Source of the DNA: an uncultured Porphyromonas sp.
Lineage (GTDB): Bacteria > Bacteroidota > Bacteroidia > Bacteroidales > Porphyromonadaceae
DNA length: 5,936 nt
Assembly (NCBI GenBank): GCA_945875135.1
Contig: CAMCJO010000148.1
Span: 1-5,936, forward strand
Direction of reading: 5' to 3'
This document shows positions 1 through 4,775 of this stretch, in pieces. The notes beneath the pieces were generated by a model that was not told the DNA's origin, did not search any database, and saw only the letters and a program-made list of their open reading frames with translations. Both the position numbers and the translations under genes were made by a program. Each line of letters starts with the position of its first letter. The first letter of the stretch is position 1.

Positions 1-5
1 CCTAG

Positions 6-107
6 GAAACTCTAGTTTCTTACCTATGAAACTCCAGTTTCTCCCGTATGAAACTCTAGTTTCTTACCTATGAAACTCCAGTTTCTCCCGTATGAAACTT
101 TAGTTTC
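6..107. repeat. 22-bp palindromic tandem repeat array (5 units)
   Basis: Five copies of the near-palindrome GAAACTNNAGTTTC start at 6, 28, 50, 72 and 94, exactly 22 bp apart. The two central bases run CT, CC, CT, CC, TT. The 8-bp linkers alternate between TTACCTAT and TCCCGTAT, so there is also a 44-bp higher-order period. Spacing of about two helical turns would put every palindrome on the same face of the DNA. On RNA the complementary phase (AGTTTC, 8-nt loop, GAAACT) could form small hairpins. The array ends cleanly at about 108 and may continue left of the window. Function is unknown; a protein-binding array or an expandable minisatellite are both possible. Confidence 0.9.
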
Positions 108-167
108 ACCCAAGTGGTACTGATGGTTAGCTCATCTCTGCAGAACGATCTACTCGATTTCCCCTCA

Positions 168-197
168 AAAAGCTTTGACCTTTACGCCAAAGCTTTT
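168..197. terminator. Inverted repeat, possible bidirectional terminator
   Basis: AAAAGCTTTG (168-177) and CAAAGCTTTT (188-197) are perfect 10-bp inverted arms around a 10-base loop. Read on the minus strand the second arm is followed by a short U-run (GCTTTTTGAG), and on the plus strand it ends in UUUU, so either direction could terminate. The stem is AT-rich and weak. It lies beyond the stronger hairpin at 254-292 for the sucD transcript, so it may instead serve a gene left of the window, or be a backup terminator. Confidence 0.35.
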
Positions 198-253
198 ACC
201 AGACAGCAATATTTTGGAAAACAGCTGTGACCCTGAGACATAGGGATAAATAG

Positions 254-292
254 AACGCTCCCGACGAGGAGCGATACCTCATCGGGAGCGTT
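254..292 (-). terminator. Probable operon terminator after sucD
   Basis: Arms at 254-269 (AACGCTCCCGACGAGG) and 277-292 (CCTCATCGGGAGCGTT) form a 16-bp stem with a 7-base loop. The single mismatch (265 against 281) is a C-A clash in plus-strand RNA but a G-U wobble in minus-strand RNA, so the stem is fully paired only in the sucD direction. On the minus strand it is followed by CUAUUUAUCCC, a weak U-rich tail. It lies 71 bp past the sucD stop codon and no further minus-strand gene is seen before the window edge, which fits transcription ending here. Confidence 0.75.
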
Positions 293-320
293 GTATTAGG
301 TGCGCTCTCAGTCGTAGGGA

Positions 321-349
321 GCGCAGAGCGTGACACAAGCGCAGAGCGT
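321..349. repeat. 11-bp direct repeat downstream of sucD
   Basis: GCGCAGAGCGT occurs at 321-331 and again at 339-349, 18 bp apart. The second copy also overlaps a small hairpin (GCAGA, GCG loop, TCTGC; 341-353). It falls between the sucD stop and the probable terminator, in the 3' untranslated region. No function can be assigned and it may be chance or slippage. Confidence 0.4.
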
Positions 350-363
350 CTGCACCGGCGGAC

Positions 364-1722
364 TTAGTTCATCGCCCAGATCTCCTCGTCGGTCGGCACC
401 TGGACGTGTGGCGACATACGAGCGATGCGAGAGATGTTGAGTAGGTGCTTGTAGGTAAGGTTCTCCGAGATAGAGTTATTACCCCAGCTACCGCAGCCTA
501 GGGTTGTGGTCACGGAGAGTCCGTTTTGGATCGATCCACCAGCGGTGATCGAGCAGGGCGCGTTGACGATGAGACGCGAGATGGTGATCTCGTCGCCCGC
601 CTTGATGATGTTACCCTGATTGTTCGAGTGGATGCCTGCCGTGTGGCCACTACCCTCCATCTTGAGGTTGGTATTGGCAATCTCAATCGCCTCGTCAAAG
701 TGCTTGTAAGGCAGACAGGTCATCACGGGGCACATCTTCTCCTTGCAGATAGGATCGGCCGTGCCGACGCCCTTGGCAGGAACGATGAGCATGCGCGTAC
801 CCTCGGGTACGGAGATGCCGGCGAGCTGAGCAATGTGCTGTACGCTCTTGCCGACGACGTCGCGGCTGATGGTGCCGTTGACGAAGAGCGTATTGACCAT
901 CTTATCATGCTCCTCAGCTGGTACGAAGTAAGCTCCGTGATCCTTGAAGGCCTGGAAGATCTCCTCCCGGTGCTGCTCAGGGTAGATGAAGCACTGCTCA
1001 CCAGAGCAGATGATGCCGTTGTCGAAGATACGTCCGCGGATAATGGTCTCGGCAGCTTCGTTGTAGTCGATATGCTCGTCGAGGATGACCTGCACGTTGC
1101 CAGCACCTACGCCAAAGGAGGGCTTGCCCGAAGAGTAAGCAGAGTGTACCATACCCATACCCCCCGTAGCGACTACGACGTCGACGGCTGCCATAAGGTC
1201 TTGCGTGGCTTGAATAGAGGGCTCGGTGACGCACTGGATGAGGTGCTCGGGTACGTTGAAGTCCTTAAGACGCTCCAGTATGAGCTGGATGGTATGTGCG
1301 GAGCAGTTCTTAGAGCGTGGGTGTGGTGAGACGATAATAGCGTTGCGCGTCTTGAGGGCGAAGGCGATGTTTGCCATCGGTGTGACGATCGGATTGGTCG
1401 TCGGGGTGATAGCAGCGACGACGCCTACGGGCTTAGCGATCTTGATGAGACCGGTCTGCTCGTCGATGTCTAGTACGCCCATACTCTTCTTGCCCTGGAG
1501 GTTGCTCCATACGCCTTTTGACTTGTTGCGGCACTTAGCTACTTTGTCCTCATAGACGCCCATCTCGGTCTCGTCGACCGCTTCACGAGCGAGCATCTCA
1601 GCATTGTCATAGACGACACGACAGAGAGCCTTGACGACCTGGTCTACAGCGTCCTGGTCGAAGCGTGCTTGGTAATCCTTCTGTGCCTCTCGTGCTAGAG
1701 AGACCATTTCTTTGATATCCAT
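364..1722 (-). CDS. sucD: Succinate-semialdehyde dehydrogenase, CoA-acylating
   Basis: This 452-residue protein belongs to the CoA-acylating aldehyde dehydrogenase family. It should reduce succinyl-CoA to succinate semialdehyde with NAD(P)H, the first step of the branch from succinate to 4-hydroxybutyrate. The N-terminal half carries PVGVVAAITPTTNP (98-111), typical of the AdhE/EutE/SucD group. A glycine-rich cofactor segment, ATGGMGMV, sits at 185-192, with FGVGAGN at 203-209. The likely catalytic cysteine is Cys239 in NGIICSGEQ. Length fits the family. It is the last gene of the minus-strand set and the substrate assignment rests mainly on the neighbouring 4-hydroxybutyrate genes; by sequence alone another acyl-CoA reductase is possible. 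The start has an AT-rich leader with no Shine-Dalgarno motif, usual in Bacteroidota. A 219-bp gap holding an inserted element separates it from 4hbD, so its expression may be partly uncoupled from the upstream genes. Confidence 0.93.
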   Translation of the reverse strand: MDIKEMVSLAREAQKDYQARFDQDAVDQVVKALCRVVYDNAEMLAREAVDETEMGVYEDKVAKCRNKSKGVWSNLQGKKSMGVLDIDEQTGLIKIAKPVGVVAAITPTTNPIVTPMANIAFALKTRNAIIVSPHPRSKNCSAHTIQLILERLKDFNVPEHLIQCVTEPSIQATQDLMAAVDVVVATGGMGMVHSAYSSGKPSFGVGAGNVQVILDEHIDYNEAAETIIRGRIFDNGIICSGEQCFIYPEQHREEIFQAFKDHGAYFVPAEEHDKMVNTLFVNGTISRDVVGKSVQHIAQLAGISVPEGTRMLIVPAKGVGTADPICKEKMCPVMTCLPYKHFDEAIEIANTNLKMEGSGHTAGIHSNNQGNIIKAGDEITISRLIVNAPCSITAGGSIQNGLSVTTTLGCGSWGNNSISENLTYKHLLNISRIARMSPHVQVPTDEEIWAMN

Positions 1723-1754
1723 GATATGGTTGTTTATATATTGAATTGTATGAT

Positions 1755-1929
1755 GAGACTATTGCATAAAGGCGAATCGCTGCGTTGCTTTCGGGATTCG
1801 GCTTCGGTCACATACGGAGGTATGCTTCCTTCAGACCTCACCCTCAGCGCCTTGCGCTTCATCCTTTCTGCAAAGTCTGGACAATCTTGTTTGCAAGATT
1901 GTGAGACTGTTGACTTTTGCAACAGTCTC
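1755..1929. mobile_element. MITE-like element with ATGAT target duplication
   Basis: The element is 175 bp long. Its left end (1755-1771) reads GAGACTATTGCATAAAG; the right end, read inward on the minus strand from 1929, is GAGACTGTTGCAAAAGT. The terminal 15 bases match at 13 positions. Directly outside both ends is a perfect 5-bp duplication, ATGAT (1750-1754 and 1930-1934), as left by a transposase. There is no transposase gene, so it must have been moved in trans; the donor IS family cannot be named from this copy. The interior is rich in short inverted repeats: CGAATC/GATTCG (1773-1800), CATAC/GTATG (1811-1824), AGCGC/GCGCT (1846-1858), CAATCTTG/CAAGATTG (1882-1901) and an 11-bp stem at 1902-1930. 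Taking out the element plus one ATGAT leaves a 39-bp gap between 4hbD and sucD. A 65-codon minus-strand frame crosses it but gets both its start and its stop partly or wholly from flanking DNA, so it is not a gene. Confidence 0.85.
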
Positions 1930-1930
1930 A
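1882..1930 (-). terminator. Twin hairpins just after 4hbD, possible partial terminator
   Basis: Two perfect stem-loops stand back to back 11 bases past the 4hbD stop codon. Met first by polymerase is an 11-bp stem (1902-1912 with 1920-1930, 7-base loop); next is an 8-bp stem (1882-1889 with 1894-1901, 4-base loop). Both are supplied by the right end of the inserted element: the first stem arises because the terminal sequence GAGACTGTTG is repeated in inverted form just inside the end. No run of U follows either stem on the minus strand, so full termination is doubtful; pausing, partial read-through or protection of the 4hbD mRNA 3' end are alternatives. Confidence 0.45.
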
Positions 1931-1941
1931 TGATAGCTTTA

Positions 1942-3057
1942 TTAGTAGAGAGCCTTGTAGATGTCTCTGATCTCGTCCCGTGTGAGGGGTGTGTAGTTGT
2001 TCGCTAGGAGGCGTTGCTGCGTAGCAATGACCGCATCGGCAAAGCCTTCGATCTCCTCCTCCTTCATACCATAGGTGTGGAGCGGGTTCTTGGCGATCAA
2101 AGCTGAGAGCAGTGCGTCGATCTCGTCAAAGAGCGTGGCGGGCGTACAACCCATCAGCGTGGCGAGCTTCTCCTTGAGGAGCTTCATCTGACCAGCTGGA
2201 GCCTTGCGCTCGTAAGCCTTAAAGACCTCGGTGAAGAACTGATAGTTTGACTCACCATGGGGTACGTGATAGGTGCCACCGAGCGGATAAGAGAGCGCGT
2301 GGACGGCACCAACACCCGCATTGCCGAAGGCGATGCCGGCGAAGTTGCTCGCCATAATCATCTCGCCCATACACTCGAAGCGGTAGTCGGGTCCCTTGTC
2401 TCGGATCTTTTGGAAGACTGGGATGATGATCTGCCAAGCGGCTTCGCTAAAGATAGCGGTGTAGGGATTGCACTTAGGCGAGAGGAAAGACTCGACAGCA
2501 TGTATCAGCGCATCGATGGCGCTGCAAGCGTAAAACTTGAAGGGAAGCCCCTTGAGTAGCTCAGGGATGATGACCGCATTGTCAGCTACGATGGCATCAT
2601 CGGCGAGCCCCATCTTTGTCTGGCGGCTTTTGATCTCAGCGATGGAGATATTGGTCACCTCGCTACCCGTACCGCAGGTCGTGGGGATGATGATGAGTTG
2701 CTTCTCCTTGACGAGAGGGATCTTCTTGTCAAAAGCGTCCATCACGTCTGTCAAGCCACGTAGCACAAAGAGCTTGGAGATGTCGATGACCGTACCACCG
2801 CCTACAGCTATGACACGATCGTAGTCCGTGCCCTGGAGGTCGTGGAGGATCTGATTCATCATCTCCTCCGAGGGCTCACCTGTGCCGTAGTGCTCCTGCA
2901 TGACGAAGTGGCAGGGTAGCTGAGAGGCTTTCATAAAGGGCTCGTAGAGGAAGTCATTGGTGATGACTAGATCACGCTCCCCGAGTGCAAAGGCTTTGGC
3001 AAAGTCTGCAAAGGTCTCGAACTGGTCGATGACCGTCTTGAGCTTGAATAGTTGCAT
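1942..3057 (-). CDS. 4hbD: NAD-dependent 4-hydroxybutyrate dehydrogenase
   Basis: This 371-residue protein is an iron-type (group III) alcohol dehydrogenase. In this context it should reduce succinate semialdehyde to 4-hydroxybutyrate with NADH in the cytoplasm. The N-terminal Rossmann-like half has the cofactor motif GGGTVIDI at 86-93 and PTTCGTGSEVT at 125-135. The C-terminal helical half carries the expected metal ligands: Asp182 and His186 (SAIDALIHAVES), His253 (GAVHALSYPLGG) and His267 (HVPHGES). Nothing in the active site looks missing and the length is normal. It follows abfT by only 15 bp, which points to one transcript. The substrate comes from gene context, since the fold also serves 1,3-propanediol and other alcohol dehydrogenases. 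The leader is AT-rich with no Shine-Dalgarno motif. Hairpins from an inserted element begin 11 bases after its stop codon. Confidence 0.92.
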   Translation of the reverse strand: MQLFKLKTVIDQFETFADFAKAFALGERDLVITNDFLYEPFMKASQLPCHFVMQEHYGTGEPSEEMMNQILHDLQGTDYDRVIAVGGGTVIDISKLFVLRGLTDVMDAFDKKIPLVKEKQLIIIPTTCGTGSEVTNISIAEIKSRQTKMGLADDAIVADNAVIIPELLKGLPFKFYACSAIDALIHAVESFLSPKCNPYTAIFSEAAWQIIIPVFQKIRDKGPDYRFECMGEMIMASNFAGIAFGNAGVGAVHALSYPLGGTYHVPHGESNYQFFTEVFKAYERKAPAGQMKLLKEKLATLMGCTPATLFDEIDALLSALIAKNPLHTYGMKEEEIEGFADAVIATQQRLLANNYTPLTRDEIRDIYKALY

Positions 3058-3072
3058 AGTAAGAATGTATTA

Positions 3073-4359
3073 TTATAGTTTGAATCTTCTCTTGCACTCC
3101 GCCTCTAGCTCGGGGCGGAAATTGGGATGAGCGATAGCTGTCAGTGCCAAGGCTCGCTCACGGAGCGACTTGCCCTTGAGGTGCGCTACGCCATACTCGG
3201 TGACGATGTAGTCTACGTCATTGCGAGAGGTGGTGATGGCAGCACCCTCCGTGAGTAGGGGTACGATGCGGGAGGCGGTGCCTCGGCGTGCCGTGGAGGG
3301 TATAGCGATGATGCTGCGCCCGCCCTTAGACCAAGCGGCACCACGCACGAAGTCTACCTGTCCGCCTGGACCGCTAAACTGGCGCAAGCCCATAGCCTCA
3401 GAGACCACCTGCCCCATGAGGTCTACCTCGATACAGCTGTTGATGCTCACGAGGTTGTCGTTTTGGGCGATGATGCGCGGATCATTGACATAGTTGACGG
3501 GGCGCATCTCGATGGCTGGGTTGTTGTGCGCAAAGTCGTAGAGCTCTTGCGTACCCATGAGGAAGGTAGCGACCACCTTGTTGGGATGGAGCGTCTTGCG
3601 CCGGCCCGTGATGGTGTTAGCCTTGATGAGCTTGACCACGCCATCAGAGACCATCTCGGAGTGGATGCCGAGATCCTTCTTATCCTTGAGGAAGAGCAAG
3701 ACAGCATCGGGGATCGCTCCGATGCCAAGCTGGAGCGTGTCACCATCCTGTATGAGCTCTGCGCAGTTGCGTCCGATAGCCTCCTCGACCTCTCCGATGC
3801 GTGGCAGGTCAAGTGCGTAGAGTGGGTAGTCGACCTCGACGATATGTGTGAGCTGAGAGATATGTATGAGGTTGTCTCCACCTACGAATGGCATCTGCTT
3901 ATTGAGCTCTCCGATGACGACTCGCGCCTGCTCAGCAGCGGGCTTGCTATAGTCACAGGAGGTGCCGAAGCTGCAGTAGCCCTCCTCGTTAGGGTAGGAG
4001 AGCTGCACGATAGCCACATCGGGGTGAAAGACTCCCCCGGGCTGCATCATCGAGGGCACCTCGTAGAAGTAGGAGGGGACGAAGTCCGCGCGCTGCTCAT
4101 CGACAGCGGGACGCGTGTTGGCACCGACGAAGTTGGTCACGAGTCTGAAGTGTCCCTCCATCTCGGGTTCTGTGTAGGGGCTTTCGCCCAGGGTGACCAT
4201 GTGAAAGATGCGGACATCGTGGAAGCGCTCATAGTTTCGCGCCAGGGCAGCGACGCACGCTTGCGGTACAGCGGCCGCATGAGATAGTACGACGAAGTCA
4301 CCGTCCTGTATGTGGGAGACCGCTTCGTCTGGAGAGATACTGCTAAATGGGATAGACAT
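3073..4359 (-). CDS. abfT: 4-hydroxybutyrate CoA-transferase
   Basis: This 428-residue protein is a family I CoA-transferase of the acetyl-CoA hydrolase/transferase type. It should move CoA from acetyl-CoA (or butyryl-CoA) to 4-hydroxybutyrate, giving 4-hydroxybutyryl-CoA for the dehydratase encoded upstream. The C-terminal domain begins near residue 205 and has GIGAIPDAV at 213-221, then the likely catalytic glutamate Glu235 in GIHSEMVSDG, which in this family forms the glutamyl-CoA thioester. GPGGQVDF follows at 330-337 and TEYGVAHLKG at 387-396; both are family hallmarks. Length matches known 4-hydroxybutyrate CoA-transferases. Acetyl-CoA hydrolase or succinyl-CoA:acetate transferase would be alternatives by sequence alone, but the flanking genes favour 4-hydroxybutyrate. 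It is 15 bp ahead of 4hbD and 110 bp behind the NifU-like gene; that gap is made of short tandem repeats. The chosen start MSIPFSSIS gives the expected N-terminus. Confidence 0.93.
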   Translation of the reverse strand: MSIPFSSISPDEAVSHIQDGDFVVLSHAAAVPQACVAALARNYERFHDVRIFHMVTLGESPYTEPEMEGHFRLVTNFVGANTRPAVDEQRADFVPSYFYEVPSMMQPGGVFHPDVAIVQLSYPNEEGYCSFGTSCDYSKPAAEQARVVIGELNKQMPFVGGDNLIHISQLTHIVEVDYPLYALDLPRIGEVEEAIGRNCAELIQDGDTLQLGIGAIPDAVLLFLKDKKDLGIHSEMVSDGVVKLIKANTITGRRKTLHPNKVVATFLMGTQELYDFAHNNPAIEMRPVNYVNDPRIIAQNDNLVSINSCIEVDLMGQVVSEAMGLRQFSGPGGQVDFVRGAAWSKGGRSIIAIPSTARRGTASRIVPLLTEGAAITTSRNDVDYIVTEYGVAHLKGKSLRERALALTAIAHPNFRPELEAECKRRFKL

Positions 4360-4367
4360 AGATAGAG

Positions 4368-4468
4368 GTTAGAGATTAGAAGTTAGAGATTAGAGGTTGG
4401 CTGTTAGCTAGTAGTTCTAGTGGCTCTAGTGACTCTAGCCAAAAGCTAATGGCCAAAAGCCAATAGCC
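4368..4468. repeat. Short tandem repeats between NifU-like gene and abfT
   Basis: Most of this gap is simple repeats. GTTAGAGATTAGA lies at 4368-4380 and 4382-4394 (14-bp period), followed by a partial GGTT. TCTAG recurs at 4416, 4425 and 4434 (9-bp period). GCCAAAAGCTAATG (4438-4451) and GCCAAAAGCCAATA (4452-4465) are a second, near-identical 14-bp pair, followed by another GCC. The repeats occupy the leader of abfT, ending 8 bp from its start codon. No palindrome strong enough for a terminator and no clear promoter is seen. Slippage could change the length of this spacer between strains. Confidence 0.75.
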
Positions 4469-4469
4469 C

Positions 4470-4763
4470 TTACCTCCGTATGATCCGTAGCGCCTCGGCG
4501 ATGAGTTCGTCGCTGACGCTGTCGTCTACGGTTACCGTTAGGGTGGGGAGTCCCAGCTCGCTGCGTAGCGTCTCCTGCACTACCTTTTGGATTGTGCTAC
4601 TGAGCGAGAGGCATGCTTGACAACTCCCCGAGACCTTGACGAAAACTTGTTCGCCAGCGACCCTCAGCAGTGCTATGTCGCCCCCGTGTGCTTGGAGCTG
4701 GGGACGCACACAGCTACTGATGATGGTCGTGATCTCGTCTACCCTAGAGGATAGATCTGTCAT
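4470..4763 (-). CDS. NifU-like C-terminal-domain iron-sulfur protein
   Basis: This 97-residue protein consists of little more than the NifU C-terminal (Nfu) domain, which binds and passes on a [4Fe-4S] cluster, usually as a dimer. The sequence shows HGGDI at 26-30, the usual lead-in of the domain, and the cluster-binding CxxC pair Cys48/Cys51 in SGSCQACLSLSSTIQ. An extra Cys18 lies near the N-terminus. There is no IscU-like N-terminal scaffold domain and no central ferredoxin domain, so it is a stand-alone carrier and not a complete NifU. It sits 12 bp after abfD, whose product needs a [4Fe-4S] cluster, so delivery to that enzyme is a reasonable inference; a general role in iron-sulfur assembly is the alternative. 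The start gives the normal domain beginning, with no Shine-Dalgarno motif. Confidence 0.88.
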   Translation of the reverse strand: MTDLSSRVDEITTIISSCVRPQLQAHGGDIALLRVAGEQVFVKVSGSCQACLSLSSTIQKVVQETLRSELGLPTLTVTVDDSVSDELIAEALRIIRR

Positions 4764-4775
4764 AAGAGATAGGGA

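Larger units (their letters stand above)
1..363. other. Gene-free region downstream of sucD
   Basis: No credible coding frame is seen here on either strand. From left to right it holds a 22-bp palindromic tandem array (6-107), an AT-rich stretch with an inverted repeat (168-197), a strong stem-loop that probably ends the sucD transcript (254-292), a smaller stem-loop (301-325, arms TGCGCTC and GAGCGCA around an 11-base interior) and an 11-bp direct repeat (321-331 and 339-349). I found no convincing Bacteroidota-type promoter (TAnnTTTG) in it. Whatever gene lies to the left is outside the window, so it is unknown whether this is a convergent or a tandem junction. Confidence 0.7.

Noticed and set aside
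6..107. CRISPR array
   Set aside because: The units are 14-bp palindromes with 8-bp linkers that themselves repeat; CRISPR spacers are unique and far longer, and no cas gene is present.
174..216. Plus-strand promoter (TTTG at 174-177 and TATTTTG at 210-216)
   Set aside because: The -7 element is one base short of the Bacteroidota consensus TAnnTTTG, the spacing to the upstream TTTG is too long, and no plus-strand gene follows.
526..1329. Long plus-strand open frame (267 codons) opposite sucD
   Set aside because: It lies fully inside sucD, which has clear catalytic motifs; the plus-strand translation has no recognisable domain and looks like an antisense shadow of biased codons.
1734..1931. 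A 65-codon minus-strand frame across the 4hbD-sucD gap
   Set aside because: Its ATG is made of two bases of the target duplication plus the first base of the inserted element, and its stop lies in DNA beyond the other end. Both depend on the insertion site, and the frame runs through all the inverted repeats, so it is a by-product of the insertion.
3463..4287. Long plus-strand open frame (274 codons) opposite abfT
   Set aside because: It mirrors the codon pattern of abfT, is rich in Asp, Val and Leu in the manner of antisense shadows, and has no recognisable motif.
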